Source of the DNA: Sporosarcina sp. FSL K6-3457
GTDB taxonomy: Bacteria; Bacillota; Bacilli; Bacillales_A; Planococcaceae
Length of the DNA: 64,000 bases
Direction of reading: 5' to 3'
NCBI RefSeq assembly: GCF_038007285.1
Contig: NZ_JBBOWX010000001.1
Span: 2,063,501-2,127,500 of the forward strand
Each line of letters starts with the position of its first letter. The first letter of the stretch is position 1. The notes under the pieces are model-generated. The model saw nothing but the letters and a program-made list of their open reading frames with translations, made no database searches and was not told where the DNA came from. The translations under genes were made by a program, and so were the position numbers. Below are positions 26,736 to 35,611 of this stretch, in pieces.

Positions 26736-27614
26736 ATGACAAAAAAATTAAAGCCTGAACTAACACAGTCACAAAAAATGATGATCTTTATTTTATCCAT
26801 GTCTTTGTACGGTCTATCTAACATGTTTACCGAGCTAATACCAAGTGTGCAACTTGGATTCATCGAATTATCGGTTGAGTATTTTGCATTTATTCCATTA
26901 ACCTTATGTATTTTGTTTCATCCACTATATGCAGCGGTTGGTGCCGCATTGGGGGAAATTATTTTTGGCGAGTTGATGCTTGGTCAGTTTGGTGGAATTG
27001 GAGAAATTGAAAAATTCATCACATTTTCACTTGGCATGTACATTGCGGGGATATTGGTTAGAAATCCATTGAATCGCATGCAAGTAAGTGTTGCTGTTAT
27101 GTCTGGGCTCCTTGTTCATCACTTACTAGGGATGATGGTAGACATTGGTAAAGTGTGGGTGGGAGTTGAAGAATTTGAAGCCGTACAAGGTTTGGCAGAA
27201 AGTATCATTCTTATTGAAGGAATTGCATTGTTAAATGATCTATTATTCTCGGGAATATTATTTGCGCTGTTACCAACATTGTATCTTGTGCCAAGATTGT
27301 ACGGCAAAATTGAACCACTTCTAGGTATGAAGCCAAGAAGTACCAAAGTTCAACACTCCTTGGGCGAAATTATTACGCCAAAGTTGATTGTTGTAGCCGT
27401 CATTCTGTCAGCAATTGCGGTTATCGCCGAATTCATGTCTGAAACAGATTTAAATATTGGTGAATGGGAACCTGATTTTCTAGCGTTATTTGGAGATTCT
27501 TTTATATGGGTTGTCATTGGCATTGCAGCGTTTATTGTACTCCTCACGATTTGGAGTATGGTAAAAAGTGCGAAAACGAAACAACGTAAGTGGGGTGTTG
27601 ATAATGGGGAATAA
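26736..27614 (+). CDS. ECF-type transporter S component-like membrane protein
   Basis: A 292-residue hydrophobic protein with about eight helices, located directly before a fused double ABC ATPase and an EcfT-like gene, the arrangement of dedicated (group I) ECF vitamin transporters such as YkoEDC. Residues such as FIPLTLCILFHPLYAAVGAALGE and the GEIEKF loop fit an S-component core. It is longer than typical S components (about 180-220), with two extra helices at the C-terminus. The substrate is unknown. GAGGAGG precedes the ATG. The divergent RpiR/SIS regulator hints at a sugar-related ligand. Confidence 0.7.
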   Translation: MTKKLKPELTQSQKMMIFILSMSLYGLSNMFTELIPSVQLGFIELSVEYFAFIPLTLCILFHPLYAAVGAALGEIIFGELMLGQFGGIGEIEKFITFSLGMYIAGILVRNPLNRMQVSVAVMSGLLVHHLLGMMVDIGKVWVGVEEFEAVQGLAESIILIEGIALLNDLLFSGILFALLPTLYLVPRLYGKIEPLLGMKPRSTKVQHSLGEIITPKLIVVAVILSAIAVIAEFMSETDLNIGEWEPDFLALFGDSFIWVVIGIAAFIVLLTIWSMVKSAKTKQRKWGVDNGE

Positions 27615-29355
27615 ACCACTCATCGAATTGGAAAATGTTACGTTTACCTATCCTGGTGCTGATATGGCTGTATTGAAAGACGTGACAGTAACCATTCATG
27701 AAGGCGAATTTACAGCGATTATTGGCGGCAATGGTTCAGGGAAATCGACACTGTGTAAAACATTTAATGGTTTGATTCCACAGTTTTATGTTGGGGATTT
27801 TGAAGGTAAAGTGATTGTCAATGATTTACTTGCGGCAGATCACACGGTTGCTCAATTATCTAAGCATATCGGTTATGTCTATCAGGATTTTGACAATCAG
27901 CTGTTACGTCCCACGGTAATAGATGATGTGTGCTTCACGCCGTTGAATTATGGTTTAGAAGACTACCGAGAACGTGGGGAATGGGCACTTCAAGTAACGG
28001 GACTGGAAGGCCTCCGCCATGAATTTATTTGGCAATTGAGTGGTGGTCAAAAGCATTTGCTCGCTTTAGCGGGGGCATTGGCCATGAAGCCTAAAATGTT
28101 AATTATTGACGAACCGATTGCTCAGCTGGATCCGCAGCATGCGCAACAAATTTATGATATTTTAAGGAAAATGAATGTCGAATATGGAATGACAATTGTT
28201 GTGATTGAGCATCATACGGAGTTTATCGCACATTATTGTCGAGAAGTCATTTTAATGGACCAGGGGAAGCTTCTGTGGAAAAAGACGACGAAGGAGGCAT
28301 TATCTCAAGTAGAGGAGCTAATGAAGCGTCAAATCTATCCGCCGCAAGTTACGCAAGTCGCACATACTCTTGGGATAGGTACGGATGAAGCTGGTCTTTA
28401 TCCTACTACATTAGATGAGGCAGTTACTTACTTTACTCCCGCGGCTTTGGAGCAGGGGAAGGTGAGTAAGCAAGATTATCTACATGAAGTGATTAGATTA
28501 AGACAGGCTGAACAGCCGATTATTCAGTTCCAGGATGTGTCACTTCAGTATCGAACGCTCAAAAAGACATTGAAGCCAGCCTTAACTGATATTAACGTTT
28601 CCCTGTATGAAGGCGATTTGATTGCACTAGTTGGTAATAATGGTGCCGGGAAATCATCATTCATCAAATTGATTACAGGTATTATTAGGCCAAATAAGGG
28701 GGATGTGCTCGTCGAAGGGCTAAATACGAGAAAAGTAACACCTGAAAAACTAAGCGATTTTGTATCCTATGTCTATCAAAAACCTGAAGAAATGTTTATT
28801 GATGATTCAGTGCGTAAAGATATTGAATACTATTTGAGAGCAAGAAAGGTTCCGGACTACGAGGTTCTCGTCGAAAAACTGCTAGAGGATTTTTCATTGG
28901 TTGACATACAGCATCAGGATGGTCGGCTGTTAAGTGGCGGTCAGCAAAGACGAGCGTCGTTAGCAATTGGTGCCGCGATGAATCCATCTATCATTTTGCT
29001 TGATGAACCGACAGCTAATTTAGATATTGCGACTAAAAAGCATATGGTTCATATGTTAGCTAAATTACGCAAGCATGTGAAAATGGTTATCGTAGCTACT
29101 CATGATATGCAACTCGTTTCTGAGTGGGCAAATCGGGTCATCGTGATGAACCAAGGGGAGATTGTATGTGATGCAGATAAACACATCGTGTTTGGCAACT
29201 CCGCTTTAATGGAACAAGCGGGATTGATAGCCCCTCAAATTTTACAATTGAGTCAAGAATTAATGATGGAGTTCCCTTGTTATACGGTTAGGGAGTTTAT
29301 CACAACGTGGAACCGGGAGGGGACAAATCTTGAACGAGTCATGGAATATGCGTGA
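27604..29355 (+). CDS. ECF transporter ATPase, fused A-A' double ABC protein
   Basis: A 583-residue protein with two complete ABC ATPase domains. Domain 1 has Walker A GGNGSGKST, signature LSGGQKHLLALAGAL and Walker B MLIIDEPIAQLDP. Domain 2 has GNNGAGKSS, LSGGQQRRASLAIGAA and IILLDEPTANLDI. Both have the Q-loop YQDF/YQKPEEMF typical of ECF ATPases. It energises uptake by the flanking membrane subunits. The ATG at 27604 overlaps the S-component gene by 11 bp; an earlier in-frame start at 27568 is unlikely. Confidence 0.92.
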   Translation: MGNKPLIELENVTFTYPGADMAVLKDVTVTIHEGEFTAIIGGNGSGKSTLCKTFNGLIPQFYVGDFEGKVIVNDLLAADHTVAQLSKHIGYVYQDFDNQLLRPTVIDDVCFTPLNYGLEDYRERGEWALQVTGLEGLRHEFIWQLSGGQKHLLALAGALAMKPKMLIIDEPIAQLDPQHAQQIYDILRKMNVEYGMTIVVIEHHTEFIAHYCREVILMDQGKLLWKKTTKEALSQVEELMKRQIYPPQVTQVAHTLGIGTDEAGLYPTTLDEAVTYFTPAALEQGKVSKQDYLHEVIRLRQAEQPIIQFQDVSLQYRTLKKTLKPALTDINVSLYEGDLIALVGNNGAGKSSFIKLITGIIRPNKGDVLVEGLNTRKVTPEKLSDFVSYVYQKPEEMFIDDSVRKDIEYYLRARKVPDYEVLVEKLLEDFSLVDIQHQDGRLLSGGQQRRASLAIGAAMNPSIILLDEPTANLDIATKKHMVHMLAKLRKHVKMVIVATHDMQLVSEWANRVIVMNQGEIVCDADKHIVFGNSALMEQAGLIAPQILQLSQELMMEFPCYTVREFITTWNREGTNLERVMEYA

Positions 29356-30154
29356 AAAGTTTTCTATCGAATATGTGAAAGAAGAGTTGCTTCGAACTGC
29401 TTATGGCAATGGGGATACTTTCCTAGCGAAGTTAGATCCACGTACCCTGATTTATTGGTACTTATTTTTCGGGATATCCCCATGGTTCATACATAATAAA
29501 ATGATATTATCTGGTCTTCTTGTGTTCATGATCATTACAACATTCATGGCACGAACAAGTCCGTTAATCTTGCTCGTTTTATGTACAGGGTTACTAGGTG
29601 AAATCGCATTTTTATTTATCGTGTCCTTGTTTTTTGGTGGTGGGCTAGAGTCGGTTTTACCGATGTTTTGGCTGACGGTGAAACTGGCAGTCATCTCTTT
29701 GGCTAGTATAACTGTATTTTCGAGTATGGATCCAGAGCGGTTTAGCGATGCATTGCTCAGTATGGGAGTACCAGCGCAAGTATCATTTAGTATTGCATTT
29801 GGTTATCGAATTTTGCCGACGCTGATGGAGGAATTTCACCAAATTTTCTTATCGTATCGGTTACGTGGAAAAGCTCCGACTTCTAATGGTTTTTTGTACT
29901 GGCGTTCCATTATTTACTTCATGAAAATACTAGTCATCTCTTTTTATCCATTACTTTTGAATGGGGCTAAGAGGTCGAGAACGATGGTTGAAGCGTTGGA
30001 AACAAAAGGATTTAGCTATGCAGCAACTGATCCAAAGGTTAAAAAAATGAAAATAGGTTATTTATCTTTTAGAGTGAATGACTATTGTTTTTTGTTAGTC
30101 TCTGTATTTTATGTAGTGGCCGTTTTTTGGCTCGGTTCAGTTATCCAAATTTAA
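29330..30154 (+). CDS. EcfT-like transmembrane component
   Basis: A 274-residue membrane protein of the EcfT/CbiQ family. It has an N-terminal LDPRTLIYWYLFFG segment (typical LDPRTK start of EcfT), four to five helices, and a cytoplasmic coupling region with SYRLRGKAP and ETKGFSYA, equivalent to the two ARG-type coupling motifs. It starts with TTG (29330) inside the ATPase gene, 8 nt after GGAGGGG, so the genes overlap by 26 bp and are translationally coupled. Confidence 0.88.
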   Translation: MNESWNMREKFSIEYVKEELLRTAYGNGDTFLAKLDPRTLIYWYLFFGISPWFIHNKMILSGLLVFMIITTFMARTSPLILLVLCTGLLGEIAFLFIVSLFFGGGLESVLPMFWLTVKLAVISLASITVFSSMDPERFSDALLSMGVPAQVSFSIAFGYRILPTLMEEFHQIFLSYRLRGKAPTSNGFLYWRSIIYFMKILVISFYPLLLNGAKRSRTMVEALETKGFSYAATDPKVKKMKIGYLSFRVNDYCFLLVSVFYVVAVFWLGSVIQI

Positions 30155-30175
30155 TAAATGTGAGGGGTATAAAGG

Positions 30176-30940
30176 ATGGAAATTGATTTGCACACACATG
30201 GTAAACTATCGAAAAAGGTTGAGTTTTCTCTTGAGTATTTTATGGAAATGGTAGACAAGGCTAAAGAAAATGGTTTGGATGGGTTTGCGTTGACTGAACA
30301 TTTCAATACACACCGTTTTCACGATGTCTACGATACGTTAGATAAAGAATTTCCATATGCTAATAATTATTATGACGTTAAAGGGATTAAGGTTTTTCCA
30401 GGAATGGAAGTAGACATTCAGGAAACAGGTCATATTTTAATGATTGGACGGCGAGAAGATATTCTTGCTCTTCGTGAAAAGCTTATGCCTTATACAGTGA
30501 AAGGTCGATTTATTCCTTTTACATTACTTTTGGAGGAAGCATCACATTATAATTTATTGAAAATTGGTGCACATCCTTTCCGTGAGACAACGCCACTCCA
30601 TCACATTGATAGCAACTTGTTGTCTCAACTGGACGCTTTTGATTTGAATGGCAAAGATTTATATGAGCAAGGTGTCGAAGTTAATTCTGAAAAGGTATTT
30701 GCGTTTGCAAAAGCATTGGGGCTTCCAGTGGTAGGCGGTAGCGATACACATCAAAGTATTCAATATGGCTGTATTGTCAATCAATTCCAAGAAAAATGTG
30801 AAACAGTCGATGAATTGAAGCGAAATATTGCAGAGGGTCACTACAAAATTAAAATTTCGCCAGATTTACGTGAAAAAGTGTCAGCTGCGAAAGAAATGAA
30901 GAAAATGTTAAAAGAAAAGATGGCTGAAGTGATGAGTTGA
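30176..30940 (+). CDS. PHP-domain metal-dependent hydrolase
   Basis: A 254-residue PHP-fold protein. The metal ligands are in DLHTHGKLS (residues 4-12), ALTEHFNTH, PGMEVDIQETGH, GAHPFRE and GGSDTHQS. PHP enzymes are phosphoesterases or phosphatases, for example on histidinol phosphate, nucleotides or DNA ends. As the last gene of the ECF operon, 21 bp after EcfT, it probably dephosphorylates a compound related to the imported substrate (inference). Confidence 0.85.
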   Translation: MEIDLHTHGKLSKKVEFSLEYFMEMVDKAKENGLDGFALTEHFNTHRFHDVYDTLDKEFPYANNYYDVKGIKVFPGMEVDIQETGHILMIGRREDILALREKLMPYTVKGRFIPFTLLLEEASHYNLLKIGAHPFRETTPLHHIDSNLLSQLDAFDLNGKDLYEQGVEVNSEKVFAFAKALGLPVVGGSDTHQSIQYGCIVNQFQEKCETVDELKRNIAEGHYKIKISPDLREKVSAAKEMKKMLKEKMAEVMS

Positions 30941-31061
30941 AGTAACAGTCTTATTGCTTAACTTTTAGTACACTTTGAATTTTATAATGAAAAAATATCC
31001 TATTCAACCGATATTGTATATAAGAGTATCAATGCAATCTTATATGCGAGAGGGTGAGAAT

Positions 31062-31616
31062 ATGAAAATCAACGGAAGTCCTACTTATGTGAAGATGGTT
31101 AAAGGATTAATTGATCATCAGAAAAGGTCTTTTGAAGGCACGTTAAAGCCTAATAATAAATTGTTTAAAGAGTCATCTGTTGAACTACCTCCTGAAATTC
31201 AACAAATGCGTAGGTTATTGGAGGACAAGAAAAAAGCATTAGAAAAGTTAGAGACCGATCAGACTGCTAAAAAAATTGCACGTGGTGAAATGATTACTGA
31301 GGAAGAACGGGAGAAATTGCGAGCAATTGACCCTGAAAAACTTAGAAAAGCGGATGAGGCCAATGAAAAGCGTGCGTCTGTTAGTCGGCGATTAGCTAAT
31401 GCGAAAAGCAAAACAGAGGTAGCAGCGATTATTGCCGGTGAAAAATCAATGGCGCTGATGATTTATGATAAAGGCGATCAGGTATTAGGTGAGTTATATT
31501 TAGAAGCTGTTGGAAAAGCAGAAGTCGATTATTATCAGGGGAAACAGTCTAAGCCTGCTACGATTAGAGGTATAGATTATGCTAAACGAGAACGCTTATT
31601 TGATATGCGTCTGTAA
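31062..31616 (+). CDS. conserved hypothetical hydrophilic protein
   Basis: A 184-residue, highly charged protein without membrane segments or known motif. A long helical, coiled-coil-prone stretch occupies about residues 40-115 (EIQQMRRLLEDKKKALEKLE and onward). ATG 31062 follows GAGAGGGTGAG; an earlier frame start at 30975 is unsupported. It has its own short transcription unit with DUF1805 57 bp after it. I do not recognise the family. Confidence 0.65.
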   Translation: MKINGSPTYVKMVKGLIDHQKRSFEGTLKPNNKLFKESSVELPPEIQQMRRLLEDKKKALEKLETDQTAKKIARGEMITEEEREKLRAIDPEKLRKADEANEKRASVSRRLANAKSKTEVAAIIAGEKSMALMIYDKGDQVLGELYLEAVGKAEVDYYQGKQSKPATIRGIDYAKRERLFDMRL

Positions 31617-31673
31617 CAGATGAACATCTTACGAGTCCTTTCCATATGTATAGAAAGGAAAGGGGCGGGTAAG

Positions 31674-31976
31674 ATGATTACATCGGCAACAATTGACATT
31701 GAAGGTCATTCATTTACGGCCGTGACAGTGCATTTACCAAAAACGACGTTGTTAACGGTATCTAATGACAATGGATATATTATGTGCGGTGCGTTAGATG
31801 TGGGGCTACTGAATACGAAGTTACAGGATCGGAAAATAATTGCGGGGCGCGCAGTTGGCGTCAAGACGATTGAGCAATTACTGCAAGCCCCACTGGAGTC
31901 GATTACACTGGAAGCAGAGCGACTAGGCATTCATGTAGGAATGACCGGGGAACAGGCTTTGTTGAAAATGGCATGA
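31674..31976 (+). CDS. yunC: YunC-like DUF1805 protein
   Basis: A 100-residue protein. GYIMCGALDVGLLNTKLQDR followed by KIIAGRAVGVKTIEQLLQAPLESIT closely matches Bacillus YunC (DUF1805), a small cytoplasmic protein of unknown function conserved in Bacillales. ATG 31674 with AAAGGGG upstream is chosen over 31620. It is followed by a strong terminator. Confidence 0.88.
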   Translation: MITSATIDIEGHSFTAVTVHLPKTTLLTVSNDNGYIMCGALDVGLLNTKLQDRKIIAGRAVGVKTIEQLLQAPLESITLEAERLGIHVGMTGEQALLKMA

Positions 31977-31983
31977 AAAATGA

Positions 31984-32035
31984 GAAGATACTTTCCCGAA
32001 TGATGGACTAACGGGAAAGATATCTTCTTTATTTT
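31984..32035 (+). terminator. terminator after yunC
   Basis: A 15-bp stem with a single-base bulge (GAAGATA+CTTTCCCG pairing with CGGGAAAG+a+TATCTTC), a 13-nt loop and a T-rich tail. Confidence 0.85.
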
Positions 32036-32096
32036 GCAGAGTATTGCTATAATGAAAATAGCGAATAGTTTGAATGTTGGGATGGAAGCTTGTAAC

Positions 32097-32242
32097 GTTA
32101 CTTGGTGTTGGTCAAGCGTTGTTTTGTTATTCGAAATGTTGTCTAGTGTAGCTGAAGCATTATTTAGTTCAACTGAAGCGTAACCTAGTTTATTCGAAAC
32201 ATTGTCTAGTTCATCGAAAGCGTTGTTTTATTCATACGAACA
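32097..32242. repeat. degenerate 21-bp tandem repeat, seven units
   Basis: Seven head-to-tail units with starts at 32097, 32118 (20 nt), 32138, 32159, 32180, 32201 and 32222. The most alike share the pattern TTRTYTAGTT then four to five variable bases then CGAARC or TGAAGC. Units 32138, 32159, 32180 and 32201 are closest. The array ends 10 bp before the yitT start codon and has no spacers. Confidence 0.75.
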
Positions 32243-32252
32243 GGGGGTACTT

Positions 32253-33113
32253 ATGTTTTTTATAGAGGCAAAACGGATTATTGTCGTTATTTTCGGTTCA
32301 CTATTAGTGGCCATCTCACTTAATTTCTTTTTAATCAATGCAAATGTTTATGCGAGTGGCTTTGCGGGTGCTGCGCAGCTGACGTCTAGTGTGTTGGAAG
32401 ATTTTCTAGGCATCCGAATTAGCACAGGGATTTTATTGTTGCTATTCAATATTCCAGTCTTTATTTTAGGATGGTTCAAAGTTGGAAAAGGATTTACCAT
32501 CTATAGTATTGTTTCCGTCATTTTCGCAACTCTTTTTATGGGAGCTTTACCTGTACTGTCCGTGTCAGAGGATATTATTTTAAATGCCGTTTTTGGAGGC
32601 GTCATCGCAGGAGTTGGTGTTGGATTATCATTAAAACTGGGTGCTTCAACAGGTGGAATGGACATTGTTGCAATGGTCTTATCACGTTTACAAGATAAAC
32701 CAATTGGAACGTATTTTTTACTTCTTAACGGTGTCATTATTGTTTTGGCAGGAATTGTGTATGAACCTGAAAATGCGTTGTACACGATGCTCACACTATA
32801 TGTAACGACGGCAGTCATTGATATGATTCATACGCGTCATGAAAAAGTAACAGCTATGATTGTTACACTCAAGGCGGAAGAATTGCAACAGGCCATTCAT
32901 CAAAAAATGGTTCGTGGTATAACGATACTTCCTGCCAAAGGTGCTTATTCAAAAGAAGATAAAAGCATGCTGTACCTGGTGATTACGCGTTATGAATTAT
33001 ATGATTTGGAAACAATTATTAAGGAAGTCGATCCGAATGCCTTTACAAATATTGTACAAACAGTAGGGATTTTTGGCTTCTTTCGACGTGAAGGTGAAGT
33101 CGTCAGCAAGTAA
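32253..33113 (+). CDS. YitT-family membrane protein (DUF161 + DUF2179)
   Basis: A 286-residue protein with five to six N-terminal helices forming the YitT/DUF161 part (NFFLINANVYASGFAGAAQL; the LGASTGGMDIVAM loop) and a soluble C-terminal DUF2179 domain (about 205-286, MVRGITILPAKGAYSKEDK). The function is unknown; Bacillales carry several paralogues. ATG 32253 with CAGGGGG upstream is used. An apparent TTG start at 32202 lies in the tandem repeat and is spurious. Confidence 0.88.
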   Translation: MFFIEAKRIIVVIFGSLLVAISLNFFLINANVYASGFAGAAQLTSSVLEDFLGIRISTGILLLLFNIPVFILGWFKVGKGFTIYSIVSVIFATLFMGALPVLSVSEDIILNAVFGGVIAGVGVGLSLKLGASTGGMDIVAMVLSRLQDKPIGTYFLLLNGVIIVLAGIVYEPENALYTMLTLYVTTAVIDMIHTRHEKVTAMIVTLKAEELQQAIHQKMVRGITILPAKGAYSKEDKSMLYLVITRYELYDLETIIKEVDPNAFTNIVQTVGIFGFFRREGEVVSK

Positions 33114-33184
33114 TAATAACAATCCGAAAAAAGTATCATTTCCTTCGAATTTGTTCATGCTAACAAAAAGGGAGGTGTGATACG

Positions 33185-33340
33185 ATGGCTCAAGAAATCT
33201 TATGTGAAGTGAATAACTGTAAGTTTTGGAGTGCTGGGGACAAATGTAGTGCAAAATCCATTTATGTCGTCAGTCAAAAAGGAAAAAAGGCGATGAGTAG
33301 TGAGGAGACGGATTGTAAAACATTTGTACCGAGGGACTAA
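33185..33340 (+). CDS. DUF1540 small Cys-rich protein
   Basis: A 51-residue protein, MAQEILCEVNNCKFWSAGDK followed by CSAKSI, then a charged loop and ETDCKTFVPRD. The four cysteines in the pattern CxxxxC...C...C and the ending fit DUF1540, a small probable metal-binding domain common in sporulating Firmicutes. GGAGGTG lies 8 nt before the ATG, and a strong terminator follows 22 bp after the stop. Confidence 0.85.
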   Translation: MAQEILCEVNNCKFWSAGDKCSAKSIYVVSQKGKKAMSSEETDCKTFVPRD

Positions 33341-33362
33341 GCCTCGTCATTCACGCCTAACG

Positions 33363-33405
33363 AAAACTCTTTCTACGATAAATCATCGTAGAAAGAGTTT
33401 TTTTG
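33363..33405 (+). terminator. terminator after the DUF1540 gene
   Basis: A perfect 17-bp stem (33363-33379 with 33385-33401), a 5-nt loop and a T tail. Confidence 0.9.
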
Positions 33406-33530
33406 GATTCTTTTTTAATGAAGTAAAATGATGAATATTGCGACTGTTTTAGTCGACTAAAAAATATATCTAAGCCCTTATTAATCATGTATAATCATAT
33501 AGGGTTTACTGATTAAAGGACGTGTTTATT

Positions 33531-34517
33531 ATGATAGGACGTAATGAGCCATGCCCGTGTGGCAGTGGAAAGAAGTATAAAAAATGCTGTGAATCGAAAG
33601 CGGCATTTTCGATAGAGGAAGTACAGTTGGAGGAGTTAGAAAGGATTTTACAAGCTTTTTACGAAGAATATCCTGAAAGGCGTGACATAGGAGATTACTT
33701 GCAAGTAGCGAACAAGTGGAAAGAGTCGCTACAGACTTATTTAATAGAAGAAATGATTGAAGCGATTGCAGTGGATGAATTCTTTTTCCATCATAAACCG
33801 GAGATTTGGACGGGCTATTTGGCTAAGCAACGTAAGAAAATTGTTCGTCCATCTGTACTACAGGTATTGGAAACATGGAATAATCCATGTGCCTTCATCG
33901 GAGAAGTGGTTGCAGTAGACGAGGCTTATCTATCTGTCAAAAGTATTTTCGAGGATGAAACAATCCAGTTAAGGCGTGAAAGTGAAAAACCAGTGCCGGT
34001 AGGGGTGCATCTCTATTGCTTCATCTTGCCAGATGGAACGGCGCAGACTAATCATTATTTAGCAATCTCAAGTTTACTATTCTTCCCGACAGACCATCAA
34101 CAAGTGTTTGAGCGGTTTACGAAACAGTTTGAAGCGCATCAACAGCCTGTTGCTACATTTTTAAAAGAAAATGGCATTGCATTTTGGAAGCTGCTTGGTG
34201 AAGATGGCTATGACGGAGGAGAATTTACTAATTTTGAAGCAGGTGTACTTCTCAAAGCAACTGAATTTTTGGAAGCAAATGATCGAGAATCAGAGAAGCT
34301 AGTAGAAGTAATAGAAGATTATTTAGTGGAGCAGCAGCCAAATGCTCGAAAAGAAGTAGCCATTGCAGCTGGAGCCATTCGCTTTGGTCAGGAAAATGCA
34401 TTGTTTGAACCTCTTCAATTAACCATTAAAGAAATTGCGGAGTGGTTTGAAGTCTCTACTTCTTCGTTGAATAAATATTACAATGATTTAAATGCCTATT
34501 ATAGTCGCAAAGAATAA
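33531..34517 (+). CDS. SEC-C motif protein of unknown function
   Basis: A 328-residue cytoplasmic protein. The N-terminus is a SEC-C zinc-binding motif (GRNEPCPCGSGKKYKKCC), the type found at the tail of SecA and in many stand-alone proteins. The remaining 300 residues, mostly helical, have no recognised domain; the C-terminus (IKEIAEWFEVSTSSLNKYYN) looks like a helix-turn-helix. ATG 33531 lies 10 nt after AAGGA; the GTG at 33522 is too close to it. It is flanked by terminators. Confidence 0.75.
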   Translation: MIGRNEPCPCGSGKKYKKCCESKAAFSIEEVQLEELERILQAFYEEYPERRDIGDYLQVANKWKESLQTYLIEEMIEAIAVDEFFFHHKPEIWTGYLAKQRKKIVRPSVLQVLETWNNPCAFIGEVVAVDEAYLSVKSIFEDETIQLRRESEKPVPVGVHLYCFILPDGTAQTNHYLAISSLLFFPTDHQQVFERFTKQFEAHQQPVATFLKENGIAFWKLLGEDGYDGGEFTNFEAGVLLKATEFLEANDRESEKLVEVIEDYLVEQQPNARKEVAIAAGAIRFGQENALFEPLQLTIKEIAEWFEVSTSSLNKYYNDLNAYYSRKE

Positions 34518-34522
34518 AACGA

Positions 34523-34578
34523 AAAGCATCTCACTTACTGGAGTAATCTAGTTGAGTGAGATGTTTTATTTTTTCAGG
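34523..34578 (+). terminator. terminator after the SEC-C gene
   Basis: An imperfect stem AGCATCTCACT / AGTGAGATGTT with a loop of about 18 nt and a TTATTTTTT tail, 8 bp after the stop codon. Confidence 0.7.
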
Positions 34579-34669
34579 AAATGAAACGAATTGAAGTCTC
34601 AACCCGTTATATTGAGTGAAAGTCTAAAACGAGACGTGCGCATGGTCGTTTGAGTGAGGAGGTCAACAA

Positions 34670-34978
34670 TGCAAGAGGATAATCGGTGGATTCAACAGGT
34701 GACCCGAAAATGGTTTTGGGTATCGAAATGGAAGGCGGAATAGAAGTACCTGCCTCAAGACTTGAAACATGGATTTTAACGGGAATTCATATCCTACAGT
34801 TAACAACTGGTCCATTTTGGATGAGACAGATCAAAACGGTCGTTACAAGACAGATATTCATCTTGCAGTCGCTGATTTAGATGAAGTTCCAGAGGAATTG
34901 ACGTTGCACTTGGTTTCTGTGACGCGTTATGAAGAGGTTACAGACAAATGGAAAGTGCCGTTGTATCAAAAGCAATAG
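34670..34978 (+). pseudogene. frameshifted remnant, possibly of a DUF4179/DUF5643-type protein
   Basis: An excellent Shine-Dalgarno (GAGGAGG) and ATG at 34670 start a frame that dies after 24 codons. A second frame (from 34686) continues as DSTGDPKMVLGIEMEGGIEV through RLET, and a third (from 34769) as MDFNGNSYPTVNNWSILDET, then ADLDEVPEELTLHLVSVTRY and KWKVPL to the stop at 34978. The pieces read as one C-terminal beta-rich domain after two shifts, with an N-terminal deletion fused to the original start. The resemblance to extracytoplasmic domains of DUF4179-type anti-sigma proteins is tentative. Confidence 0.5.
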
Positions 34979-34989
34979 GTAATATGTGT

Positions 34990-35018
34990 AGGACTCCGTA
35001 AACTATGGAGTCCTTTTT
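34990..35018 (+). terminator. terminator after the broken gene
   Basis: An 11-bp stem (34990-35000 with 35004-35014, one wobble), a 3-nt loop and a T5 tail. Confidence 0.8.
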
Positions 35019-35101
35019 GCCATGTAATGAAAATATTTTAAGATTAATTGGATAATTGCTGATATAATAATATGAAAAACCTTTTGAAAGGAAAAAGGAA
35101 T

Positions 35102-35569
35102 ATGAAACTACATTTTTATCAACCAAAGTTTGATAAACAGATTGATACATATATATTAACGGATGAACAGCTTCAGTTTACAGGAATACCAAAGGAATCA
35201 ATTGAATTTTCAAAGGCAGAGGATAATCACTACCCAATTTTAGTACTCGAAAACGACCAGTTGGTCACATTTTTTGCTTTTCATACATGCGAGGGTGTGC
35301 AGCCTTACTCAGAGAATGAGAATGCCATACTAATTAGAACTTTTTCAACCGATTTTCATCACCAGCGTAAGGGCTATGCGCAGCAAGCATTATCGCTTAT
35401 ACCAGGATTTGTCGCTGAACATTTTGCAGGGATTAATGAAATTATTCTAGCTGTCAATGTGAGAAATAAGCCAGCACAAGCTTTATATGCAAAATGTGGG
35501 TTTATTGACAATGGTGTTCGAGCGATGGGGCGTAGAGGCGAATTGATTGTGTTGAGTTATTATTTGTAG
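35102..35569 (+). CDS. GNAT-family N-acetyltransferase
   Basis: A 155-residue single-domain GNAT. The acetyl-CoA loop is STDFHHQRKGYAQQALSLI (about residues 81-99), followed by the ILAVNVRNKPAQALYAKCGF signature of the last strands. The acceptor is unknown. ATG 35102 follows AAAGGA; the ATG at 35072 has no ribosome binding site. It is transcribed toward cutC, 42 bp away, and may share its transcript. Confidence 0.85.
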   Translation: MKLHFYQPKFDKQIDTYILTDEQLQFTGIPKESIEFSKAEDNHYPILVLENDQLVTFFAFHTCEGVQPYSENENAILIRTFSTDFHHQRKGYAQQALSLIPGFVAEHFAGINEIILAVNVRNKPAQALYAKCGFIDNGVRAMGRRGELIVLSYYL

Positions 35570-35611
35570 GATTTTTTACAAAGTAGTACTAATCTATGGG
35601 AGGAAAATGAA

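Noticed and set aside
32097..32242. CRISPR-like array
   Set aside because: Units are contiguous and degenerate with no unique spacers, and no cas genes are present.
32202..32252. TTG start extending YitT upstream
   Set aside because: The extension lies within the tandem repeat; ATG 32253 with a G-rich Shine-Dalgarno is better.
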